From positions 1,379-8,769 of the forward strand of contig JAAFHD010000133.1 in NCBI GenBank assembly GCA_013298245.1: a DNA stretch of 7,391 nt, in the 5' to 3' direction. This DNA is from Alphaproteobacteria bacterium (GTDB lineage: Bacteria; Pseudomonadota; Alphaproteobacteria; Acetobacterales; Acetobacteraceae). This document shows, piece by piece, positions 1 to 5,715 of the stretch (position 1 is the stretch's first letter; the number at the start of each line of letters is the position of its first letter). Both the position numbers and the translations under genes were made by a program. The notes beneath the pieces were generated by a model. It did no database searches, was not told where the DNA came from, and saw only the letters and a program-made list of their open reading frames with translations.

Positions 1-1208
1 AAGAGGGCGAGGACGAGACGGTCGAACGCCGCATCATCCCCGCCAATGAGACCGAGCCCTTCGCCGGCCTGGCCTTCAAGATCATCAACGACAAATACGG
101 CAACCTGACCTTCGTGCGCGTCTACCGCGGCGTGCTGCGCCAGGGCGACATGGTGATGAACACCACGAAGGACCACAAGGAACGCATCGGCCGCATGTTC
201 CAGATGCACGCCGACAAGCGCGAAGAAATCAAGGAAGTCTTCGCCGGTGACATCGCCGCTTTCGTGGGCCTGAAGGACACCGGCACGGGTGATACCCTGG
301 CCGCGAATGAAGACCCCGTCGTGCTGGAGCGCATGGCCTTCCCGGTGCCGGTGATTGACGTCTCGGTCGAGCCGAAGACCAAGGAAGCGGTCGAAAAGAT
401 GACCATCGGCCTGCAGAAACTGGCCGGCGAAGACCCCAGCCTGCGCCTGAAGACCGACCAGGAAACCGGCCAGACCATCCTGTCGGGCATGGGCGAGCTG
501 CACCTCGAAATCATCATCGACCGCCTGCGCCGCGAATATGGCGTGGATTGCAATGTGGGCGCGCCGCAGGTGGCGTATCGCGAAACCATCAGCAAGTCGC
601 ACACGGAAATCTACACCCACAAGAAGCAGTCCGGCGGTTCGGGCCAATACGCCGAGGTCAAGATCACCTTCGAACCCAAGGAACGCAACGAGGGCATCGA
701 ATTCGTCAACGCGGTTGTGGGTGGCTCCGTGCCGCGCGAATACATCCCCGCAGTGGACAAGGGCATCAAGGTGCAGGCCGATACCGGCGTGCTGGCCGGC
801 TTCCCGACGGTGGACTTCAAGTACACCCTGACGGACGGCAAATACCACGACGTCGACTCGTCGGCGCTGGCCTTCGAAATCGCCGCCAAGGCCTGCTTCC
901 GCGAAGGCATGAAGAAGGCCGGCCCGGTGATTCTGGAACCGATCATGGACGTGGAAGTGACCACACCTGGCGACCATGTGGGCGATGTGGTGGGCGACCT
1001 GAACCGTCGCCGCGGCATGATCCAGTCGCAGGACATGGCCGGCACCTCGGTGATCGTGCGCGCACATGTGCCGCTGAAGGAGATGTTTGGTTACATCTCC
1101 AACCTGCGCGGTATGACTAAGGGGCGTGCGTCCTTCTCGATGCAGTTCCACCATTATGACCCGGTGCCGCGCAACGTGGCCGAAGAGATCATGAAGCAGT
1201 CCGCCTGA
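1..1208 (+). CDS. fusA: Translation elongation factor G, C-terminal 401 residues (5' end outside window)
   Basis: EF-G is the cytoplasmic GTPase that drives tRNA-mRNA translocation on the ribosome and, with RRF, ribosome recycling. The frame is open from base 3 and has no start inside the window, so the G domain is missing. About 400 of the usual ~700 residues remain. In order they show domain II ([50 protein letters not shown]), domain III ([37 protein letters not shown]), domain IV ([48 protein letters not shown]) and domain V ([43 protein letters not shown]). All are intact, and the protein ends normally at TGA 1206-1208. A terminator follows at once and no tuf gene comes next, so this may be a second EF-G copy (fusA2-like) outside the str operon. 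That paralogue assignment is inference; the family call is secure. Confidence 0.97.
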   Translation, partial: EGEDETVERRIIPANETEPFAGLAFKIINDKYGNLTFVRVYRGVLRQGDMVMNTTKDHKERIGRMFQMHADKREEIKEVFAGDIAAFVGLKDTGTGDTLAANEDPVVLERMAFPVPVIDVSVEPKTKEAVEKMTIGLQKLAGEDPSLRLKTDQETGQTILSGMGELHLEIIIDRLRREYGVDCNVGAPQVAYRETISKSHTEIYTHKKQSGGSGQYAEVKITFEPKERNEGIEFVNAVVGGSVPREYIPAVDKGIKVQADTGVLAGFPTVDFKYTLTDGKYHDVDSSALAFEIAAKACFREGMKKAGPVILEPIMDVEVTTPGDHVGDVVGDLNRRRGMIQSQDMAGTSVIVRAHVPLKEMFGYISNLRGMTKGRASFSMQFHHYDPVPRNVAEEIMKQSA

Positions 1209-1230
1209 ACCTGGCGGATAGCGCAGCCTG

Positions 1231-1264
1231 AAGGGGCGGTCCGGGCAGCCGGGCCGCCCTTTTT
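1231..1264 (+). terminator. Rho-independent terminator of fusA
   Basis: A 12-bp stem, including two G-T wobbles, pairs 1233-1244 with 1249-1260 around a 4-nt loop (1245-1248). Two further A-T pairs can form at its base with the T-run at 1260-1264. It lies 22 bp after the fusA stop, the classic position for an intrinsic terminator, and should separate fusA transcription from the downstream receptor gene. Confidence 0.9.
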
Positions 1265-1283
1265 GCATTGGGCGCGGAAAACA

Positions 1284-1312
1284 TTGACTTTTGCGGCCAA
1301 TGTTCCTATATC
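1284..1312 (+). promoter_or_regulatory. Candidate sigma-70-type promoter for the solute-receptor gene
   Basis: TTGACT at 1284-1289 (5 of 6 to the -35 consensus) and TATATC at 1307-1312 (4 of 6 to the -10 consensus) are separated by exactly 17 bp. The pair lies 19 bp beyond the fusA terminator in an AT-richer patch, which fits a promoter for the next gene. Transcription would start near 1318-1320. This is a consensus match only, with no experimental support. Confidence 0.5.
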
Positions 1313-1375
1313 AGAACGGCTGTTTTGACATCCGCATCCGTCCCCACCCCGCCAAAAACCCAGGGCCAATAAGAT

Positions 1376-1399
1376 AGTAAGGCGGTAAGGCAGTAAGGC
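1376..1399 (+). repeat. Triple 8-bp tandem repeat in the receptor leader
   Basis: Three head-to-tail units, AGTAAGGC (1376-1383), GGTAAGGC (1384-1391) and AGTAAGGC (1392-1399), differ at one base only. They lie about 57 bp downstream of the predicted transcription start and about 145 bp before the start codon. They could be a slippage-made microsatellite, or a binding site for a DNA- or RNA-binding protein. The sequence alone does not decide. Confidence 0.8.
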
Positions 1400-1465
1400 A
1401 TTTCGTCCCAAAAACGCCGCCGGGAATTTGTCGCAAGCGCGCCCAAAAGAATCCATGCCGTGCCC

Positions 1466-1498
1466 AAAGATTCCGCTTGCATCGAAACATTCCGCTCG
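1466..1498 (+). promoter_or_regulatory. Paired direct repeat upstream of the receptor gene, possible operator
   Basis: AAAGATTCCGCTTG (1466-1479) and AAACATTCCGCTCG (1485-1498) match at 12 of 14 positions, with an identical ATTCCGCT core repeated at a 19-bp period, close to two helical turns. They sit 46-78 bp before the ATG at 1544. A weak -35/-10-like pair (TTGCAT 1477-1482, TACATG 1500-1505, spacer 17) overlaps them. A regulator binding same-face direct repeats is plausible but unproven. Confidence 0.4.
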
Positions 1499-1543
1499 CT
1501 ACATGGCCTCCAGTTAATTTTTCAGAAATCATTGGAGACGCCC

Positions 1544-2533
1544 ATGACCCGCATGAACCGCCGCGGCCTGCTGTCCGCCGCCCCCGCCATCGCCATCGCC
1601 CCGGCCGCCTTGGCGCAGCCCGCCATCGCCACCCTGCCGGACCGCCCGATCCGCATCATCGTCCCCTACAATGCCGGCGGCATCACCGACATCATCAGCC
1701 GCGCCACCGCGGTCGGCCTGCAGGCCGCCCTCGGCCAGCCGGTCGTCGTCGAAAACCGCGCCGGCGCCAATGGCACCGTCGGCACCCTGGCCGCCGCGCG
1801 CGCGCCTGCCGATGGCACCACCATCACCATGGGCATCACCGATACCTTCGCGATCAACCGCAGCACCTTCCGCAGCCTGCCCTACAATGACGAGACGGAT
1901 TTCACCCCGATCTCGATGGTCACCACGGTGCCCTTCGCGCTGATGATCGGCGCGCATCGCCGCGAAATCACTGACTTCCCCACCTTCCTCACCGCCGCCC
2001 GCCGCCAGGCCGGCGCGCTGACGCATGCCTCCTGGGGCGTCGGCTCCTCCTCGCACCTCGCGTTCGAGTTCGTCGCCCGCAACCAGCGCTTCGAGAAGCT
2101 GCACGTGCCCTTCGCCGCCCAGGCGCCCGGCATGCAGGCCGTGGCCGCCGGCCAGGTGGACAGCATGATGCTGCCGATCGGTGGCGCCAACTCGCTCGCC
2201 GTCGACAACCGCGCGCGCATCATCGCGGTCGCCTACCCGCGCCGCGTGGAGCTGACGCCGAACGTGCCGACGCTGACCGAACTCGGCATCCCGCTGGCCA
2301 CCGGCCTGTGGCTGGCGCTGTTCGCCCCCTCGCGCACCCCGGCGCCGATCGTGGCCCGCCTGAACCAGGCGATGCACGAAGCCGCGCGCAACGCGACCAC
2401 GCTGGAAGTCTTCCGCCAGCAGTCTGGCGTGCCTGAGCCCTCCACCCCGGAAGCCCTGGCCTCCTTCGTCCGCGCCGAGCGCGAGCGTTGGGCGACCACG
2501 GTGCGCGAAGCGGATATCCGCGTCGAAGCCTGA
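1544..2533 (+). CDS. Tat-exported Bug/TctC-family solute-binding protein (tripartite tricarboxylate transporter receptor)
   Basis: Bug/TctC proteins are periplasmic receptors that capture small carboxylates or related solutes, in the tripartite tricarboxylate transporter family for a TctA/TctB membrane pair. I chose ATG 1544 because GGAGA (1534-1538) lies at good spacing and the protein then opens with a signal peptide. That peptide has twin arginines (NRRGLL, residues 5-10), a hydrophobic alanine-rich core, and a likely cleavage site after AALA (about residue 24), so Tat export is probable. The mature part shows the family hallmarks RPIRIIVPYNAGGITDIISR (34-53), the ligand-loop signature, and QPVVVENRAGANGTVG (65-80). 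The 329-residue length is typical. No tctA or tctB gene is in the window, so this is an orphan receptor, as is common where the family is expanded. The ligand cannot be read from sequence. An MFS gene follows 42 bp later on the same strand. Confidence 0.93.
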   Translation: MTRMNRRGLLSAAPAIAIAPAALAQPAIATLPDRPIRIIVPYNAGGITDIISRATAVGLQAALGQPVVVENRAGANGTVGTLAAARAPADGTTITMGITDTFAINRSTFRSLPYNDETDFTPISMVTTVPFALMIGAHRREITDFPTFLTAARRQAGALTHASWGVGSSSHLAFEFVARNQRFEKLHVPFAAQAPGMQAVAAGQVDSMMLPIGGANSLAVDNRARIIAVAYPRRVELTPNVPTLTELGIPLATGLWLALFAPSRTPAPIVARLNQAMHEAARNATTLEVFRQQSGVPEPSTPEALASFVRAERERWATTVREADIRVEA

Positions 2534-2548
2534 CCCACACTTGTTACC

Positions 2549-2575
2549 GGCGGCGAGTGGTCCACACTCGCCGCC
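2549..2575 (+). repeat. Perfect inverted repeat abutting the MFS start codon
   Basis: GGCGGCGAGTG (2549-2559) and CACTCGCCGCC (2565-2575) are exact reverse complements around a 5-nt loop (GTCCA, 2560-2564), giving an 11-bp GC-rich stem. Its last base is next to the ATG at 2576. No T-run follows, so it is not a classic terminator. In mRNA it could occlude the MFS start, stabilise the 3' end of the upstream receptor transcript, or at DNA level act as an operator. Confidence 0.75.
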
Positions 2576-3757
2576 ATGCCTTCTGTCTGGACTATCATGC
2601 TGGCGTTGCTCGGCACGCATATGGCGGGCATGAGCGCCTTCCTGACCGTCCCCGTCCTCGCCACCAAAATCGCTGATGAAACCGCGCTGCCCGCCGCCCT
2701 GGCCGGTGTGCATGTGGCGCTGGTCTATGCCGGCACCCTGGTCTCCGGCCCCTTCGTCCAAGGCTTGCTCAACCGCTTCGGCGGCATCCGCATGTGCCAA
2801 TGGGCGCTGGTGATGATCGCCCTCGGCCTGTCACTCGCCACCATCGGCACCGCCTGGGCCTTGGCCGCATCGGCACTGCTTTGCGGCTTCGGCCACGCGC
2901 CCGTCACCCCCGCCGGCAGCCACCTTCTGCATGGCCGCACCCCGCCCCGCCGGCGCAGCCTGATCTTCGGCCTGAAGCAATGCGGCGTGCCGGCCGGCGC
3001 CATGCTGGTGGCCGCCCTCGCCCCCCTGGCCGCACTCACCTTCGGCTGGCGCGGCGGCGTGCTGGCCATGGCCGCCTTCTGCATCCTGCTGGCCCTGTTG
3101 CTGCAACCACTGCGCGCCCGCCTGGACGCAGACAGCGGCACCGGCTGGCCCGCCCGCCCCTTCGCCGATGCCGCGCGCAGCCTGGCCCTGCTGCGCGACG
3201 ACGCGCGCATCCGCGCCCTGTCCCTCATGGCCTGCGGTTATGGCGTCTCGCAATTCTGCTTCGCCAGTTTCTTCGTGGTCTGGCAGGTGCAGGTGCTGGG
3301 CCTGGGCCTGGCCGAGGCCGGCTTCCACCTGGCCCTCGCCCAGGTCGGCGGCGTGCTGGGCCGCATCTTCTGGGCCATGGCCGCCGACCGCTTCGGCTCC
3401 CCGCCCGTGCTGGCGGCACTCGGCGTCGGCATGGTGGCCGGCGCGTTGCTTCTGGCCGGTGCCGGCCCCGCCTGGCCCGTCGCGCTGATCGTCGCCACCG
3501 GCGTGCTGATGGGTGCCACCGCCATCGCCTGGAATGGCGTGCTGGTCGCTGAAATCGCGCAGGTCGCGCCCACCGGCATGGTGGGCGGCGCCACCGCCGC
3601 GTTGGGCTTCGCCTTCGGCGCAACCATGGTGGTGATGCCCACCGCCTTCAGCGCGCTGGTCGGCCTGACCGGCAGCTACACGCCGGGATTCCTGATGTGC
3701 GCGGCGGCCAGTGCGCTGGGGTTGCTGGTGCTGGTCAAAGCGCCGCGCCATCCCTGA
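2576..3757 (+). CDS. Major facilitator superfamily (MFS) permease
   Basis: This is a 393-residue inner-membrane protein of about 12 hydrophobic segments in two halves, with a hydrophilic central loop at about residues 179-212 carrying several Arg and Asp residues. Family marks include NRFGG after helix 2 (66-70), the charged loop GRTPPRRRSLIFGLKQCGVPAG (120-141, the helix 4-5 region, where MFS carriers often have R..S...KQ.G.P.G) and a motif-A-like GRIFWAMAADRFG between helices 8 and 9 (262-274). It should move a small solute with the proton gradient; the substrate and direction are unknown. The start is uncertain: ATG 2576 directly follows a perfect hairpin and has no clear Shine-Dalgarno, while the in-frame ATG 2597 would lose only seven residues. 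It may be co-transcribed with the receptor gene. Its last 23 bp overlap the convergent methyltransferase gene. Confidence 0.88.
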   Translation: MPSVWTIMLALLGTHMAGMSAFLTVPVLATKIADETALPAALAGVHVALVYAGTLVSGPFVQGLLNRFGGIRMCQWALVMIALGLSLATIGTAWALAASALLCGFGHAPVTPAGSHLLHGRTPPRRRSLIFGLKQCGVPAGAMLVAALAPLAALTFGWRGGVLAMAAFCILLALLLQPLRARLDADSGTGWPARPFADAARSLALLRDDARIRALSLMACGYGVSQFCFASFFVVWQVQVLGLGLAEAGFHLALAQVGGVLGRIFWAMAADRFGSPPVLAALGVGMVAGALLLAGAGPAWPVALIVATGVLMGATAIAWNGVLVAEIAQVAPTGMVGGATAALGFAFGATMVVMPTAFSALVGLTGSYTPGFLMCAAASALGLLVLVKAPRHP

Positions 3758-4445
3758 GCACGGCCTCGGCCGCAGCGGTAAAGCGCCCATCCGCCTGGTG
3801 CAGCACCAGACCCGGCAGCACGCGATCCGGCCCGCGCCCGCCCTTCACCGCGCGGATGATGACGCGCTTGGCCGCGACACCCGCGCGCGGCCAGATCGGC
3901 AGCAAGGTCACAGCGCCGCAGCCCGCATCGCGCAGCGCCCGCGCCGCATCCGCGAAGCGCGCGGCCGGCAGCACCAGCGTCGCCGTGCCCTTGTGCCGCA
4001 GCGGCGCGGCCAAGGCGCGCACCCAATCGGCCAGTGTGGCGCCGGCCTCATGCGCGGCAGCGCGACGGCCAGCCTGCGGCGATGGCGTGCCCCCCGGCCA
4101 ATAGGGCGGGTTGGCGAAGGCATGCGCCACCATCGGCACCATTCCGGCGCGCAAATCCCGCGCCTCGATCACCGCTGCCACGCCCGCCCGCGCCGCATTG
4201 GCGCGCGCCAGTTCCGCCAGCGCCGCGTCCTGCTCCACCCCATGCACCGTGACGCCCGGCACGCGCGCGGCCAGGCACAGGAAGGCCGGGCCCGCGCCGC
4301 AGCCCAGTTCCAGCAACGCATCGCCCGCGCGCGCCGGCACCGCGGCCGCCAGCAGCACCGCGTCGATCGCCGCGCGCAGCCCAAGCGCAGGTTGTTCCAG
4401 CGCGACGCGGCCGCCCAGCAGAAGGTCGGTGGTGGTCTCCGTCAC
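3735..4445 (-). CDS. TrmN6-like tRNA(Val) adenine-N6 methyltransferase
   Basis: This is a Rossmann-fold SAM-dependent methyltransferase. The closest family I recognise is TrmN6/YfiC (COG4123), which methylates N6 of A37 in tRNA1(Val) in the cytoplasm. The 236 residues carry motif I LELGCGAGPA (45-54), the acidic motif II position at GVEQD (69-73), ARDL (95-98), and the N6-adenine catalytic signature NPPY (112-115) in FANPPYWPGG. The tail LVLHQADGRFT (213-223) is typical of the family. The start is GTG 4445, with GAGG four bases upstream. An out-of-frame ATG followed at once by TGA overlaps it. The 3' end overlaps the convergent MFS gene by 23 bp, and the 5' end is divergent from the EF-hand gene across 73 bp. 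The enzyme class is secure; the exact tRNA target is inferred from family. Confidence 0.88.
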   Translation of the reverse strand: MTETTTDLLLGGRVALEQPALGLRAAIDAVLLAAAVPARAGDALLELGCGAGPAFLCLAARVPGVTVHGVEQDAALAELARANAARAGVAAVIEARDLRAGMVPMVAHAFANPPYWPGGTPSPQAGRRAAAHEAGATLADWVRALAAPLRHKGTATLVLPAARFADAARALRDAGCGAVTLLPIWPRAGVAAKRVIIRAVKGGRGPDRVLPGLVLHQADGRFTAAAEAVLRDGAAL

Positions 4446-4468
4446 ATTTCCTCACGCTGGCGGAATGT

Positions 4469-4485
4469 GCCCGCAACAGGCGGGC
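4469..4485. repeat. Short inverted repeat in the divergent trmN6-like/EF-hand spacer
   Basis: GCCCGC (4469-4474) and GCGGGC (4480-4485) are perfect reverse complements around AACAG. A -10-like TATCAT (4491-4496) lies just downstream, without a good -35. The repeat lies midway between two divergent starts, so a shared operator is possible. A six-bp GC-only repeat can also occur by chance in DNA this GC-rich. Confidence 0.35.
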
Positions 4486-4518
4486 CCCAGTATCATGGGC
4501 ATTGAACAGGAGCACATG

Positions 4519-5010
4519 ATGTATACCAAGCTTTCTGCCCTCGCCCTGACTGCCACGCTGGCCGCTTGCGCGCCTGGCATGGCGCAGTCCGACCCCACCT
4601 CCGGCCGCGGTGCCGGCCGCATGCTGCAGGAGATGGACGCCAACCGCGACGGCCGCATCACGCAACAGGAAATGCAGGCGCGCGTGGCGCAACGCTTCGC
4701 CGAGGCCGATGCCAACCGCGACAACGCGCTGACCATGGATGAATTCCGCAACGCCATGCCGCGCCGCCGCGCCGATGCGCCCGCCCCCACCGATGGCCGC
4801 TTCGCGCGCATGCTGGAAATGCGCTTCCGCATGACCGACCAGAATGGCGATGGCCGCGTCACGCTGGATGAAGCGCAGGCCACCGCCAGCGCGTTCTTCC
4901 GTGGCATGGATGCGAATGGCGATGGCGCGGTGTCGCAGGATGAGCTGCCGCGTCGTGGGCGCGGCATGCATCACGGCCCGCGCGACCAGGCACCGGCGGC
5001 GCCGGGCTGA
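4519..5010 (+). CDS. Exported EF-hand lipoprotein with four calcium-binding loops
   Basis: This small calcium-binding protein is predicted to be exported. From ATG 4519 the 163-residue product opens with a signal sequence ending in the lipobox LAAC (14-17), so lipid modification at Cys17 is likely; signal peptidase I cleavage near GMA-QS is the alternative. Four canonical 12-residue EF-hand loops follow: DANRDGRITQQE (40-51), DANRDNALTMDE (64-75), DQNGDGRVTLDE (107-118) and DANGDGAVSQDE (131-142). Each has Asp/Asn at positions 1, 3 and 5 and Glu at 12. Loop 2 has Asn in place of the usual Gly at position 6. The 24-43-24 spacing makes two EF-hand pairs. The C-terminus is rich in Arg, His and Pro. 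AGGAG (4508-4512) favours 4519 by spacing; ATG 4516 is an alternative. The role is unknown, perhaps envelope calcium buffering or sensing. It ends 3 bp from the convergent dehydrogenase gene. Confidence 0.9.
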   Translation: MYTKLSALALTATLAACAPGMAQSDPTSGRGAGRMLQEMDANRDGRITQQEMQARVAQRFAEADANRDNALTMDEFRNAMPRRRADAPAPTDGRFARMLEMRFRMTDQNGDGRVTLDEAQATASAFFRGMDANGDGAVSQDELPRRGRGMHHGPRDQAPAAPG

Positions 5011-5013
5011 TCG

Positions 5014-5676
5014 CTACAGCGACGCGCCGCCGCACATCACCACCTGCTGGCCGGTGATGGCCCCCGCATCCGGGCCCAGCAGGAAGGCGACCATGCCGGC
5101 CACTTCCTCTGGCCGGATCAGGCGGCCGATGGGTGGCAGCTTTGGCGCGACCCCGGCGCGTGCGGGGTCGCGCAGCATGGGTGTGTCTGTGGCCGCGGGT
5201 GCCACTACATTCACCGTGATGCCGCGCGGCGCCAGCTCCGCCGCCCAGCTGCGCGCCAGGCCCAGCAGCGCGGCCTTGCTGGCGGCGTATTGGCTGCCAT
5301 TGGCGCGCCCGCCGGCGCTGCGACTGCCGATCAGCACGATGCGCGCGCCATCGGGCATGCCGGGCAGCAGCGCATCGGCCAGGGTGGTCGCGGCTTCCAC
5401 ATGCAGTTGCCACAGCGCGCGGCCGGTTGTGTCATCCAGCGCGCCGAGTGTGCCGCCGCGCATCATGCCGGCGGCATGCACCAATGCGTCGGCGTGCAGG
5501 CCGGTGACGGCGGCGCGCGTGGCGGCTGTATCGGCCAGGTCCACGGCCAGGTGTGCAGCCCCGGCCGGCGGCGCGCCGCGCGACAGACCGGTGACGCGCC
5601 AACCCTGCGCCAGCAGTCTTTCGGCGATGGCGCAGCCGATGCCGGAACTCGCACCCGTGACGATCGCGTGCCGCAT
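5014..5676 (-). CDS. Short-chain dehydrogenase/reductase (SDR)
   Basis: This is a cytoplasmic NAD(P)-dependent oxidoreductase of the classical SDR fold, 220 residues, slightly short for the usual ~250. The cofactor-binding motif TGASSGIG is at 7-14. VDLAD (45-49) is the adenine-contact region, and VHAAG (66-70) stands for the usual NNAG. The catalytic Ser118 is in IGSRS, and Tyr130 and Lys134 are in SQYAASK. RGITVNVVAP (151-160) and ITGQQVVMCGG (207-217) are typical C-terminal elements. The fourth member of the catalytic tetrad, usually Asn in helix 4, appears to be His92 in LHVEA. Ser31-Arg33 after strand 2 (GLSRG) suggests NADP preference, which is inference. The start is ATG 5676 with AGGGGG close upstream; the longer upstream reading frame is a shadow of the divergent sialidase gene. 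The substrate is unknown. The stop lies 3 bp from the convergent EF-hand gene. Confidence 0.93.
   Translation of the reverse strand: MRHAIVTGASSGIGCAIAERLLAQGWRVTGLSRGAPPAGAAHLAVDLADTAATRAAVTGLHADALVHAAGMMRGGTLGALDDTTGRALWQLHVEAATTLADALLPGMPDGARIVLIGSRSAGGRANGSQYAASKAALLGLARSWAAELAPRGITVNVVAPAATDTPMLRDPARAGVAPKLPPIGRLIRPEEVAGMVAFLLGPDAGAITGQQVVMCGGASL
5145..5173. repeat. Perfect inverted repeat inside the dehydrogenase gene
   Basis: An 11-bp perfect stem pairs 5145-5155 with 5163-5173 around a 7-nt loop. It encodes the variable loop after TDTPM (the LRDPARAGVAP region), where SDR sequences tolerate change. It could be an mRNA hairpin or simply a by-product of GC-rich codons (GCG, CGC, CCC). 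Confidence 0.6.
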
Positions 5677-5715
5677 GCTTGCCCCCTGGTTCCGCGCAGT
5701 CTTACGCTGACACCC

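Larger units (their letters stand above)
1209..1543. other. 335-bp intergenic region between fusA and the solute-receptor gene
   Basis: This is the only gene-free stretch over 300 bp. It begins with the fusA terminator (1231-1264). It also holds a sigma-70-like promoter (1284-1312), a triple 8-bp tandem repeat (1376-1399) and two near-identical 14-mers (1466-1479 and 1485-1498). A ribosome-binding site (GGAGA, 1534-1538) sits just before the ATG at 1544. It looks less GC-rich than the flanking genes, as expected of regulatory DNA. The weak GTG-started extension of the receptor reading frame from 1460 has no signal-peptide character and no clear Shine-Dalgarno. I see no tRNA, known riboswitch or convincing small ORF. 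If the promoter is used, the mRNA leader is about 225 nt. Confidence 0.7.

Noticed and set aside
1460..1543. GTG-started extension of the solute-receptor protein
   Set aside because: It would bury the Tat signal 28 residues inside the protein, has no good ribosome-binding site, and overlaps the direct repeats.
2549..2575. Hairpin as intrinsic terminator of the receptor gene
   Set aside because: The stem is strong but is followed by ATGCCTTCTG, not a T-run, so a classic Rho-independent terminator is unlikely.
1529..2800. 423-residue open frame on the minus strand
   Set aside because: It is antisense to the clear Bug-family receptor and MFS genes. Its product is low-complexity Gly/Arg/His/Asp-rich with no family motif, typical of a shadow frame in GC-rich DNA.
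2831..3790. 319-residue minus-strand frame antisense to the MFS gene
   Set aside because: The product is Gly/Ala/Gln/His-rich low complexity, while the + strand frame shows clear MFS helices and motifs.
4111..4518. N-terminal extension of the EF-hand frame
   Set aside because: It is antisense to the methyltransferase gene. The signal sequence and ribosome-binding site place the start at 4516 or 4519.
5290..5715. N-terminal extension of the sialidase-like frame
   Set aside because: It is antisense to the SDR gene and low in complexity. The recognisable family sequence begins just after ATG 5716.
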